A stretch of DNA of 43,212 nucleotides from positions 1 to 43,212 of the forward strand of contig MAYW01000022.1 in the NCBI GenBank assembly GCA_001723765.1. The letters run 5' to 3'. The translations under genes were made by a program, and so were the position numbers. The DNA comes from Candidatus Scalindua rubra (GTDB lineage: Bacteria > Planctomycetota > Brocadiia > Brocadiales > Scalinduaceae). Under the pieces are notes generated by a model. That model saw only the letters and a list, made by a program, of their open reading frames with translations, was not told the DNA's origin and ran no database searches. Within the stretch, counting starts at the first letter, position 1. Each line of letters begins with the position of its first letter. Below are positions 8,021 to 17,293 of the stretch, one piece after another.

Positions 8021-9319
8021 CTACTCCTTTTCTCGCCATATCTTTGCTCCTAAGCTTGAGAGACGATCTTCCAACCTTTCATAACCCCTATCAATGTGGT
8101 ACAATCTCCTAATCTCTGTAATTCCTTCTGCAACTAACCCTGCAAGTATAAGTGAAGCGCTTGCTCTCAAATCTGACGCCATCACTGTTGTCCCAGAAAG
8201 TGATGGTACACCATTAATAATCGCAATAGCAGCCTCATTCCTAATGTTTGCTCCCATCCTATTGAGTTCTGCAACATGCATAAACCTATGTGGAAAAATC
8301 CTTTCCGTTATAATACTTACACCTTTCGCAATGCTCAATAATGCTGTAAATTGTGCCTGCATATCAGTTGGAATACCTGGATATGGTAGTGTAGTAATAT
8401 TAGTCGGTCTGATTTCACCATTGCTTTTTACTATACACTCACAATATTTTGTCCCGTTACATGATTCCTTATTCTCATTAGATATTTGAATATCAGCTCC
8501 GATCTCCTGCAATTTATCAACAACTGAAGTCAGGTGGCAAGCTATGTCATTTTCTAATACAATGTTACCTCCAATTATAGCCCCCGCAATCATGAAAGTT
8601 CCTGCTTCGATCCTATCAGGAATTATCTCATATTCAATCCCGTTTAGTTCATCAACACCATCAATTATAAGATTTTTTTCTCCGATACCACTTATCTTTG
8701 CTCCAGCCTTGTTAAGAAAGTTAACAAGGTCCTGTACTTCAGGTTCACAAGCAGCATTATCTATGATTGTCCTCCCCTCTCCAAGAGCAGCCGCCATAAT
8801 GACATTACAAGTACCCAAAACGGTTGAACCATATGGACCCCCAAGATAAACTACATTTCCTTTTAACCTTTTTCCCGTAGCAATTATATATCCATCCTTT
8901 ACTTTAACCTGAGCGCCAAGGGATTTAATACCCTTAATATGAAGGTTTACGGGTCTGGGACCAATCGAACATCCTCCTGGAATAGACACTTTTGCCATGC
9001 CTCTCTTCCCAAGCAAAGGACCCAGTACACATATTGATGCCCTCATAGTTCTAACAAGGTCGTACGGAGCAGTTACATTTTTCTCTTCCTTAACAGCTAT
9101 TTCAAGAGAACCATCAGGCCTTCTTTCTGTAACTACGCCCAGATGATTAAGGATTTTGCAAAGGGTTGTTACGTCTGTAAGATTTGGAATCCCCTTTAAC
9201 TTTGATGTTCCCTTAGTTAGCAAACAGGCTGCCATAATAGGTAATGCTGCATTCTTTGCACCATTTATCTTAACTCTTCCATACAAGGGATGGCCGCCTT
9301 CAATTACCATCTTTTCCAT
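8021..9319 (-). CDS. murA: UDP-N-acetylglucosamine 1-carboxyvinyltransferase MurA
   Basis: MurA transfers enolpyruvate from PEP to UDP-GlcNAc, the first committed step of peptidoglycan synthesis in the cytoplasm. The 432-residue product is full length. It starts with the substrate-binding INGAKNAALP loop (residues 18-27), has the catalytic loop PGGCSIGPRP with Cys117 (the fosfomycin-reactive residue), and ends with the GYERLEDRLSSLGA block. Presence of Cys rather than Asp at 117 predicts fosfomycin sensitivity of the enzyme itself. Confidence 0.96.
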   Translation of the reverse strand: MEKMVIEGGHPLYGRVKINGAKNAALPIMAACLLTKGTSKLKGIPNLTDVTTLCKILNHLGVVTERRPDGSLEIAVKEEKNVTAPYDLVRTMRASICVLGPLLGKRGMAKVSIPGGCSIGPRPVNLHIKGIKSLGAQVKVKDGYIIATGKRLKGNVVYLGGPYGSTVLGTCNVIMAAALGEGRTIIDNAACEPEVQDLVNFLNKAGAKISGIGEKNLIIDGVDELNGIEYEIIPDRIEAGTFMIAGAIIGGNIVLENDIACHLTSVVDKLQEIGADIQISNENKESCNGTKYCECIVKSNGEIRPTNITTLPYPGIPTDMQAQFTALLSIAKGVSIITERIFPHRFMHVAELNRMGANIRNEAAIAIINGVPSLSGTTVMASDLRASASLILAGLVAEGITEIRRLYHIDRGYERLEDRLSSLGAKIWREKE

Positions 9320-9757
9320 ATAAATTCGTTCCTTTCAGTCACTAATTTATTTCCTGTTTTGCTGTGCAAAACAAATTCATTAGAAAAAACTGATTGATTT
9401 CTGTTGCGGAAACACAATATTGTCACCCTGAAATCGTTTCAGTATCATTAACAAAATAGAACTCTCTCAACTTTACACTTACAAATAGATTCCCGATCCC
9501 TGCCCGACAGCAGGCGGGGGAGTCGGGAATAACACTTTGTTACTCTTTATGTCGTTCCCGTGGTTTTAGCCCTCATGGCAAGGAAACAGGGAATCTGTTC
9601 CTGACTTTCGCCAGGACATGTTTTCATAATTCGTGGTGTTACAGAATGGCATGATAGTTTAACACGAAAATAACCCGATCCCACCTACGAGGTGGGCAGG
9701 TTGGTCTTAAATTAGCGACTGTCTGCCCGACTTCGTTCAGGCGGGAAAGGAGCAAAT
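9320..9757. other. intergenic region with GC-rich hairpins
   Basis: No gene is visible in 438 bp. Hairpins include ATTCCCGA...TCGGGAAT enclosing CCTGC/GCAGG (about 9490-9530), CCCACCTACGAGGTGGG (about 9683-9700) and CTGCCCGACTTCGTTCAGGC near 9722. These are locally much more GC-rich than their surroundings, as in other inter-operon gaps of this window, and are probably dispersed palindromic repeats. Confidence 0.6.
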
Positions 9758-11576
9758 TTAGTCGGGTTCAAATTCCTTTTTCCAATCAATATCATCCTCA
9801 ATAGGCTTTTGTTTCTTCTTATCAAGGAGATAACTACCCATAATAAGATAATCCATTCCAGTTCTCATAAAACATTTATAAGCCTCCTCTGGTCTACATA
9901 CAATAGGCTCACCTCTTACGTTGAAGGAGGTATTAACAATCATAGGACATCCTGTTTTTTTGTAAAACTCATTTATCATGTAGTAAAACAACGGATTGTC
10001 TTCTTTTTCTACAGTTTGAATTCTTGCAGAGTAATCAACATGTGTAATTGCAGGCACATCTGAACGCTCTATCTTTAACTTTTCTAAACCAAATAATTTT
10101 TCTTCCTTATCTGACATCTTTATCATTTTTTCATCTTTTATATTTGCCACAAGCAACATATACGGACTTTCACAGTTTATATCAAAATAATCTGAAACAT
10201 GCTCTCTCAACACCGTTGGAGCAAATGGTCTGAAAGATTCTCTGTGTTTTATCTTTAGATTCATTACAGACTGCATTTCTCTTGAACGTGGGTCCCCGAT
10301 AATGCTCCTTGAACCCAACGCCCTTGGACCAAATTCCATCCTTCCCTCAAACCAGCCTATCACATTTTCTTCTGCTATTAATTCCGCTATTTTTGATGGA
10401 ATTTCATCCCCTGTGAGCTTTTCAAAAGGAATCTTATTTTCAATAAGAAATTCTTCTATTTCCTTATCCGTATAAGAAATTCCGAGATAGGATGCCTTCT
10501 GTAACGCTCTAGCTTCATCTAATATCCTATTATTACCCAAATATTTGTACCAGATTAACAACGCTACTCCCAGGGCGCCACCTGCATCACCTGCTGCAGG
10601 CTGAATCCACAACTTTTCAAAAGGCCCCTCTTTCAATAGTTTACCATTTGCCACGCAATTCAACGCAACACCTCCAGCGAGGCATAAATATTTCTTCCCG
10701 GTTTCTTTATAAACATGATTTACCATACGAAAAACTATTTCTTCTGTGACGACCTGTATTGACCTTGCCAAATCCATCTCTCTTTGTGTGATTTTTGATT
10801 CTTGCCTCCTTGGAGGCCCGCCAAATAGCTTATTAAAACGTCCATTAGTCATCGTAAGCCCTGTGCAATAATTGAAATATTTCATATTCAGTTTGAACGA
10901 TCCATCTTCCTTTAAGTCGATTAATTCGTTAAGTATTGTGTCTACATATCTAGGTTCTCCATAAGGCGCAAGTCCCATAACCTTATATTCCGATGAATTG
11001 ACCTTAAATCCAGTGTAATATGTAAAAGCAGAATACAAAAGTCCTAATGAATGCGGAAACTTTAATTCCGAGATAATATTAACGTCATTTTCTTTTCCAA
11101 TGCCATAACTTGTTGTTGTCCACTCACCTACAGCATCAATAGTCAATATAGCTGCCTCTGAGAAAGGAGAAGGATAAAATGCTGATGCTGCATGAGATTC
11201 ATGATGTTCTGGAAATAATACCTTTCCCTTGTATCCCAGTTCCTTCTTTATAACGTCTCGAATAAACAGTTTTTGCTTTATCCATAATGGAATTGACTTA
11301 AAAAAGGATTTTACTCCTATTGGTGCGTATGCGAGGTAGCTATACAAAATCCTTTCAAACTTTATAAACGGTTTATCATAAAATCCAACATAATCTAAAT
11401 CTTCTGCACTGATTGCGCCCTCTTTCAAACAATACTCCACGGCATTCGTTGGAAAATTAAAATCATGTTTTTTCCTTGTAAATCTCTCTTCTTGCGCGGC
11501 AGCTATTATTTCATTATCCCTCACCAAACATGCAGCGCTATCATGATAAAAAAGCTGAAATCCCTAAGATATTCAT
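9758..11576 (-). CDS. carbamoyltransferase (NodU/CmcH family), N-terminus out of frame
   Basis: The family uses carbamoyl phosphate and ATP to O-carbamoylate sugars or natural products. Motifs include AAAQEERFTRKKHD, EHHESHAASAFYPSPF (the zinc/carbamate His-rich motif), DAVGEW, GLAPYG, LAGGVALNC, GRMEFGPRALGSRSI and FRPFAPTVL. The uninterrupted frame begins only at a GTG (11525-11527). However, an ATG at 11574-11576 starts MNILGISAF, and skipping one T in the T6 tract (11548-11553) gives YHDSAACLVRDNEI, exactly the missing family N-terminus. The gene is therefore about 606 residues with a single-base homopolymer frameshift. A GTG-started product would lack the first beta strands of the ATPase fold. 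It is likely part of the polysaccharide group up to 15563. Confidence 0.85.
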
Positions 11577-11734
11577 ATTGAAATTATACTCAGAAAATGG
11601 ATTCGTACAACCATAAACCAGCAAAATCATTATTTCATTGAAAATTATTTGTCGATAGTTATACTAATTTAAATTCTATTTATAAATGGACATAAGCTTT
11701 AAATAAATCGTATATAAAAAGGATAATACCGGAG

Positions 11735-12514
11735 ATGGTAAAAAATTGGTATAATATTTTTCTTTTCATCTTGCTTACAACGTTGGTCTTTCTTTGCTTT
11801 GGAAAAATAGGACATGCCGATGAGAAAAAAGGCTCTTTGATTGATAAATATTTTAAAGATGAAAAAAGTTTGAAAGATGATGAGAAAATTGCTGACTGTC
11901 CATTCTGTAAAAAAACTATAAAGATAGACAAAGACGGAAATATCTCCAAATTTAAAGAAGATAAATTTCAAGTAGAACATTTTATAATAGAAACAATACA
12001 GGGGATTAGCACTGAATATAAAAAAGGAAGAAATGCATTTATTAAAGGACGGAAAAATTCAAAGCCTATTTATGAACAACAATATGGTCAGAAGAAATTA
12101 AAGGGTTACTCAGTTGATTCAAACATATTTCTGGCACAGGAATATTTCAAGATGTTTAAAAATAGATTTGAGGCTTTTATTGAAGAAGGAGAGGACGAAG
12201 ATGAGAATCTTGATTTTGCTGATAAAAACACTAACGAGATTTTAAATTTATTATTAAAAGCCGCAAAAGAACGCGTAGAAAGTATTGTCCTGGAATCCAG
12301 AGGATATTATACAAAAGAAAAGGATTATAGAGGCGAATGGGAAAGGGCAACTGCCAAGGCAAATATTGCTAATTTTTGCGTTCTTACGGCACTTTCCAAG
12401 CTAGAAAAATACGTATCAAAAAAGAAGGACATCGATGAGTGGGTTGCAAAATACAAAATAAATGAAAATATAAGTAATCTTAAAAAAACATTCGGCAGTA
12501 ATAAACCCAAATAG
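11735..12514 (+). CDS. exported protein of unknown function
   Basis: A hydrophobic segment (residues ~8-22) and a plausible cleavage site after GHA indicate export. The mature ~230 residues are highly charged and helical, with one CPFCKK motif near residue 55 that could be a redox or metal-binding pair, an acidic EEGEDEDEN stretch, and no known domain. It is read against its neighbours: divergent from the carbamoyltransferase and convergent with the DegT gene. I recognise no family. Confidence 0.65.
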   Translation: MVKNWYNIFLFILLTTLVFLCFGKIGHADEKKGSLIDKYFKDEKSLKDDEKIADCPFCKKTIKIDKDGNISKFKEDKFQVEHFIIETIQGISTEYKKGRNAFIKGRKNSKPIYEQQYGQKKLKGYSVDSNIFLAQEYFKMFKNRFEAFIEEGEDEDENLDFADKNTNEILNLLLKAAKERVESIVLESRGYYTKEKDYRGEWERATAKANIANFCVLTALSKLEKYVSKKKDIDEWVAKYKINENISNLKKTFGSNKPK

Positions 12515-12564
12515 AATAAAAATATTTCAATTTTATGTTTATTTAATGTTTAAACATCTCTGTC

Positions 12565-13794
12565 TTAAATGGAACTTATAGCATCCTTTAACCCCCGAAC
12601 TACATATTCCACTTCCTTTTCACTCATATTATTAAAGAAAGGTAATGCAATCGTCCTTTCAGATGAATGCTCTGTAATAGGGAAATCACCTTCTTTATAA
12701 CCAAACATCTTTCTATAAAATGGTTGCAAGTGAATCGGTGAAAAGTAATTACTACATTCAATTCCTTTCTCTCTAAGTTTGTATAGAATCTTGTCTCTAT
12801 CCATTCTCGAAAATTGTTTTCCAAGCCTAATTACATAAACGAACCAACTCATTTTCACATTTGGTAAAATAAAAGGAATTTGAACCTCTTTAATATCTCT
12901 TAATCTTTCATTATACATATTCGCTATATTTTCTCTTTTCAATAACATCTCTTCAAGTCTTCCCAACTGAACAATACCAAGTGCACAATTAATATCACTA
13001 ATCCTATAATTGTAACCAAGTCTTTCATGGATTAGCCAAGAACTATCATCTTTCCTACCCTGATTTCTGAGACTTTTACATAACTTTTCAATATTTTCAT
13101 CATCCGTAACCACGATTCCACCTTCTCCTGTAGTCATTTGTTTGTTTGGATAGAAACCAAAAACACCTGCTTTCCCAAATGCCCCAACTTTCCGCCATTC
13201 AAACGAGTTCGTTGATTTCGACGATTTCGTATGCACATCCACATGTGAATCTTTATTACTTAATTCCTTATGCCCCAACTTGGTTTTACGTCCGTACTCT
13301 GCTCCAAGGGCTTCACACGCATCTTCAACTATCACAATGTCATGCTTCTTTGCAATTTGCATAATCTTGTCCATTTCACATGGTTGTCCGAAGACATGAA
13401 CCAACAGAATAGCCTTTATACGTGCTGATTCGCTCTTTTCTTTAACTATAACTTCTTCCACATTTTCTGGATCAATATTTAATGTATTCTCATCTATATC
13501 AACAAATACTGGCTCTGCTTCAACAAATAATATCGCATTTGCAGAAGCAATAAAGCTGAAAGGAGGAGTTATCACCTTATCACCCTTTTTAATACCAAAA
13601 CTTTTTAAAATTATGTGTAGTCCACTTGTACCACTATTTACGGCTATTGCATGTTTAGTCCCTACGTACATTGCCATCTTCTCTTCAAATTCCAATAGTT
13701 TTGGTCCAAGACTCAAATTTGGTGTTCTTAAAACATTAGAAACGCAATTTATCTCTGATTCAGTTATGTCCGGTCTGGATAATGGTATATTCAA
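12565..13794 (-). CDS. DegT/DnrJ/EryC1 family PLP sugar aminotransferase
   Basis: These enzymes aminate a keto-sugar nucleotide with glutamate, for surface polysaccharide or glycan synthesis. Motifs are SRPDITESE at the N-terminus, NSGTSGLH, VHVFGQPCEMD, VEDACEALGAEYG, and GVFGFYPNKQMTTGEGG with the Schiff-base Lys, then NYRISDINCALG. An unusual ~32-residue hydrophilic segment (KTKLGHKELSNKDSHVD onward to FEWRK) interrupts the normally compact stretch between GAEYGR and KVGAFG. It does not break the frame (about 13190-13290). It precedes the WecA/MraY-like gene's product in a glycan pathway by context. Confidence 0.9.
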   Translation of the reverse strand: MNIPLSRPDITESEINCVSNVLRTPNLSLGPKLLEFEEKMAMYVGTKHAIAVNSGTSGLHIILKSFGIKKGDKVITPPFSFIASANAILFVEAEPVFVDIDENTLNIDPENVEEVIVKEKSESARIKAILLVHVFGQPCEMDKIMQIAKKHDIVIVEDACEALGAEYGRKTKLGHKELSNKDSHVDVHTKSSKSTNSFEWRKVGAFGKAGVFGFYPNKQMTTGEGGIVVTDDENIEKLCKSLRNQGRKDDSSWLIHERLGYNYRISDINCALGIVQLGRLEEMLLKRENIANMYNERLRDIKEVQIPFILPNVKMSWFVYVIRLGKQFSRMDRDKILYKLREKGIECSNYFSPIHLQPFYRKMFGYKEGDFPITEHSSERTIALPFFNNMSEKEVEYVVRGLKDAISSI

Positions 13795-13873
13795 AGTTTA
13801 CCTCCCCAGTTTTTAAATTAAGTCCTTATTCAGAGTAAACTAAATAACGATTTATTGTAGTTTAAACTATGCG

Positions 13874-14788
13874 TCAAAACAAAACCATCGTAAAGATACC
13901 AAGACTGGTAAACAGCATTCCAATTCCATAACAAATAAAGACAGTCTGTTTTTGTGTAAAACCCTTTGCACATAATCTGTCGTAAAAGTGTTCTCTATCT
14001 CCCTCATAAAACTGCTTTTTAGTTCTGTATCTTCTTGCAATAGCAAGTAACGTATCCAATATTGGCAAGCCCATTACAAGAATCGGAGCAACAAAGGATA
14101 AAATACCATATGGTTCAGAGGTTAACGTAATCATTATTGTTGCTAATATAAAACCCAAAAAATTACTGCCTGCATCACCCATATATATTGAAGCAGGATT
14201 ATAATTATATGGCAAGAACCCTAAAGCACTACCTAATAAAATTAATGACAGCAATATAGCCAATGAATTATTCTGTATAATTGATAAACTCAAAAAACCA
14301 ATTGCTGCTATTGATACAATACCAGCAACTAGGCCATCCATACCATCCAAAAGATTCATAGAATTGCAAGAGGCTACCACATAAAATATCGTAAGTGGAA
14401 TGCAAATAACATAAATAGGAATAAATTTAACATATAAACCAACTACAATTAGCATAACTGCTGCTGATATTTGTCCTCCTAATCTCAAAAAAGGATTAAT
14501 CTTTTTTAAATCATCAAAAAACCCTAATGCAGTAACTAAAAGACCCCCGAAAAATATTCCTGTCATCTCCAATACATATTGTTTCTTTATAAATACCATT
14601 ACTAATAAAATGAATATAAAGCTAAAAAAAATAGCCACTCCCCCTGTATAAGGGATGGGCTTTTCATGTATCTTCAGGTCGCCGGGAGCATCAAATAATT
14701 GATACTTTACGGCCAACTTTCTGAATAAAGGAGTTAAAACTAAACAAGAAGCAAGCGAACCTAAAAACACTAATCCAAATGTTAACAT
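13874..14788 (-). CDS. WecA/TagO/MraY-family undecaprenyl-phosphate glycosyl-1-phosphate transferase
   Basis: This membrane enzyme transfers a sugar-1-phosphate from a UDP-sugar onto undecaprenyl phosphate, starting a lipid-linked glycan. The 304-residue sequence has about ten hydrophobic segments and the cytoplasmic motifs HEKPIPYTGG, FFDDLKK, NLLDGMDGL, MGDAGSNFLGF and the C-terminal DREHFYDRL loop. The last fits the WecA/TagO branch better than MraY. It is 79 nt downstream of the DegT start on the same strand and likely initiates the glycan modified by the neighbours. Confidence 0.88.
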   Translation of the reverse strand: MLTFGLVFLGSLASCLVLTPLFRKLAVKYQLFDAPGDLKIHEKPIPYTGGVAIFFSFIFILLVMVFIKKQYVLEMTGIFFGGLLVTALGFFDDLKKINPFLRLGGQISAAVMLIVVGLYVKFIPIYVICIPLTIFYVVASCNSMNLLDGMDGLVAGIVSIAAIGFLSLSIIQNNSLAILLSLILLGSALGFLPYNYNPASIYMGDAGSNFLGFILATIMITLTSEPYGILSFVAPILVMGLPILDTLLAIARRYRTKKQFYEGDREHFYDRLCAKGFTQKQTVFICYGIGMLFTSLGIFTMVLF

Positions 14789-14893
14789 GAAAGAAAGTTC
14801 TTATTCCTTTTATTAAAGTTGATAAGCCATGAACACGTCCATGATCCTGCCTTATTTTGAGTTATAAGTTACTTAAACATTAACACGCCCAGA

Positions 14894-15052
14894 TCAAAAC
14901 AGGGCATAAATAAACGGTGCAACGGCTGAGCTTTCAGTAAATATTATTAACAACCCTAATAACAAAAGAAGGATGATTATGGGTGCAAGCCAGAACTTTT
15001 TACGCACCTTCATAAAACCCCACAATTCCTTAAATATTGATATTTTACTCAC
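14894..15052 (-). CDS. DUF5989 family small membrane protein
   Basis: A 52-residue frame begins with GTG preceded by GGAGG (7 nt spacing). The N-terminus ELWGFMKVRKKFWLAP is followed by one hydrophobic helix (IIILLLLLGLLIIF) and ends SSAVAPFIYALF. This is the complete DUF5989 pattern: ELWxFLxxRKKFWLxP, a TM helix and SAVAPFIYxLF. Such proteins usually lie next to SxtJ and a NodU-type carbamoyltransferase, as here (SxtJ immediately upstream; carbamoyltransferase at 9758-11576). Confidence 0.85.
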   Translation of the reverse strand: MSKISIFKELWGFMKVRKKFWLAPIIILLLLLGLLIIFTESSAVAPFIYALF

Positions 15053-15158
15053 TTACATTCCTCCAATTCATTTTACATTTACATTATTATAATACTAAAC
15101 AATTGACGAATCTATTTACGTGCAGCGAGCTATTTAAATCCTATTTCTAATCTTATAT

Positions 15159-15563
15159 CTAATACTGCCTCTCGTATTGTTCTTTAGTAAATACACCCTT
15201 ATCTTTTCCTCTCCAGTATGATTTTGCCTCTTTGTTAAGGCGTTCGTCTAATAAATCTTTCCTTATTATCCTTAGTAATATTCCTATTGGGGTAAAGATT
15301 ACGTAAAATATTATGCCCAGTAATATCCTGGTATTTACCCATCCAACTGCATTGCCTACTGTAGTTGTTACTTTGTATAATGGTTTTAATATAACTGGAG
15401 CAAAAAAGGATAAAACAAGGACTAGACCGCCAAACCCAAAAAACCACACATAAATATTAACATGTCCTTTATATAATTGCCACCCTCCAATTAGGCACAG
15501 TAATACAGTTAAACCTATCCCAAACTTCTTTATCTCACTTTTTTCATCTTTTCGTTTATGCAT
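15159..15563 (-). CDS. SxtJ family membrane protein
   Basis: The 134-residue product has three hydrophobic segments (about residues 13-27, 33-58 and 72-98). It carries a PIGILLRIIRKDLLDERLNKEAKSYW-type segment, of which IRKDLLDERL and SYWR are the typical SxtJ C-terminal features. The family accompanies carbamoyltransferases in polysaccharide and natural-product loci; its role is not established. It is 106 nt upstream of the DUF5989 gene on the same strand. Confidence 0.75.
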   Translation of the reverse strand: MHKRKDEKSEIKKFGIGLTVLLCLIGGWQLYKGHVNIYVWFFGFGGLVLVLSFFAPVILKPLYKVTTTVGNAVGWVNTRILLGIIFYVIFTPIGILLRIIRKDLLDERLNKEAKSYWRGKDKGVFTKEQYERQY

Positions 15564-15678
15564 ACATAGCCTTCACAATGTCTTACTGGTGAATCACAAA
15601 ACAGGTTAGTAAAAAGTAATTTTAAATTAATAACATAATCACATATTGTCAATCAAAAATATTAAATATATGATAAAC

Positions 15679-17078
15679 TTACGACAACCAATGATGTACG
15701 TTTGATCTTTTTAACTCAGCATTTAGACGCTTAGCTAGAGATTTCAGTTCATCAAATGTCTCATAATCAATACCCATTCCCACAGTGGCAAACGTACACT
15801 TATTATGGCTAAGGGGCTCATATGTCACTTGTGGATAGAGCATGGAAGCCTTCTTAAACTCATCTGTGCTTGGAACGGGGGAATACTCAGCCAGTTTTAT
15901 CTTTACTCTCAATTTATTTACAAACTCAATAGCTTCCACCACCTCATCCACCGTCTGCCCCGGTAAACCTACAAGGAGATAAACTCCAATATCCCACGAT
16001 GCATCTTTATCATTACCATATTCACTTGAACCACCGTCTGCCTCCTGCAGACAATACAATGCACTTTCAAACTCCTGACCATTCACTTTATGCCCGGATG
16101 CCTTTTGCACCATTGTCGATGTGCCTTCAAAACCCAACCTGATCGTTTTGAAACCAGCCTTCCAAAGTAATCGTGCCAGTTGAAGATCTATATATTTTGG
16201 ATGAAGGCCGTTAGGTGTATGGTATCTTGCACGTAACCTCTTCTTGATCAGCATCTCCAGTATAGGGATTATATGCTTTTCAGAATCTACCAGCAAGGCA
16301 TCATCATAAAAGGCAATATCCTTCACACCCAGTTTAGTAACGTATTTTTCTATCTCAGTCACAACGTTTTCTGAATTTCTGAACATTAACCTCGACTCGA
16401 AGAGAAATGAGGCACAATAACTACAATGGTAAGGACAACCTCTGGACGTAATCATACTAACAGAATTCAATTTAGGATAAAGCTCATATGCAGGAACCAT
16501 TTCACTTTCCATCCGTTCTTTGAAAAAGCCATAATCACGCTTTCTGCCACTGAGATTATCCGCCACTTTCAAAACCTCAAGTTCCCCAGACCCCTTTACG
16601 ACATAATCCGCCCCGGTATTATCTTTTGCATGTTCGTAGCAAAGAGTTGCATAAATACCTCCCAGGACAACTGGTACAGAAGGAAAGATAGATTTTATGA
16701 TTTTAATTACTTCAATGACTCCCGGATACCAATATGTCATATGGGATGTTACACATACCAACAAGGGTTTTGGTATGCCTTTCAGGTCTGCACCTAAATT
16801 TATCTTGTGGCATTCCATAACGCTTAAAAGATCTGGGTATATTGTTGAAAATATAAGGTTTTGCTATTTGCTTTGAGTTTAAATGACTCGTACCATAAGC
16901 CATAAGATCGTTGTTTAAGTGGATACTCATCATTATAAAGGCAATCTACCATGTGCACCTTGTATCCGAAATGATGCAGGGTTGAACCGACATAAAGGAG
17001 GCCGAGTGGTTTTGACCAGAGGTCGAAGGCAGTAAAATCATGAACCCATGGGTTTATTAAAAGAATATTATGCGCCAT
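15679..17078 (-). pseudogene. B12-binding-type radical SAM protein with two frameshifts
   Basis: The protein starts MAHNILLINPWVHDFTAFDL (ATG 17076-17078; an upstream ATG at 17087 is possible), which is typical of this radical SAM family. A 7-bp tandem duplication (CCATAAG twice, 16893-16906) shifts the frame after DEYPLKQRS. The second frame then reads YGTSHLNSKQIAKPYIF...IPRSFKRYGMPQDKFR. Near 16820 a further one-base shift leads to ADLKGIPKPLLVCVTSHMTYW and the uninterrupted remainder. The radical SAM cluster motif CPYHCSYC and the C-terminal half are intact. Removing one repeat unit restores the first junction, so it was recently functional, or the breaks are assembly errors. Confidence 0.8.
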
Positions 17079-17212
17079 ATCTTTCACATATCATAAATTA
17101 ACGCCCCTTGGACGGTTTTTTTGACTAAGCTCAGCTCAGCTTGGCCATTTGATATTGTATATTGTTTGTGATTTGAGATTTGTATATTGTGATTTCGAAG
17201 GTAATACATATT

Positions 17213-17285
17213 AGCCCGCGGGGGGATTCGAACCCCCAACCTCATCATTACGAATGACGTGCTCTGCCATTGAGCCACACGGGCT
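17213..17285 (-). tRNA. tRNA-Thr(CGU)
   Basis: The minus strand folds into a complete cloverleaf: acceptor AGCCCGT/GCGGGCT, D arm GGCTCAATGGCAGAGC, anticodon arm CGTCA-TTCGTAA-TGATG with anticodon CGU, and T arm GGGGGTTCGAATCCCCC. CCA is not encoded. The 5' half, through the anticodon loop, is duplicated at 32017-32064, marking it as the integration site of the element to its right. The tRNA lies 4 nt downstream of the integrase stop codon, on the same strand. Confidence 0.95.
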
Positions 17286-17293
17286 AAGTCTAT
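17246..17293. repeat. attachment site attL (48-bp core)
   Basis: These 48 bp are identical to 32017-32064, same orientation, and the flanks diverge on both sides. The core covers the tRNA-Thr 5' half from the anticodon loop to the start plus 8 bp upstream, the classic target of phage tyrosine recombinases. It also contains the integrase stop codon (17290-17292). Confidence 0.93.

Noticed and set aside
11680-11980. two minus-strand hydrophobic frames
   Set aside because: They are antisense to the exported protein at 11735-12514, whose signal peptide and charged body look genuine.
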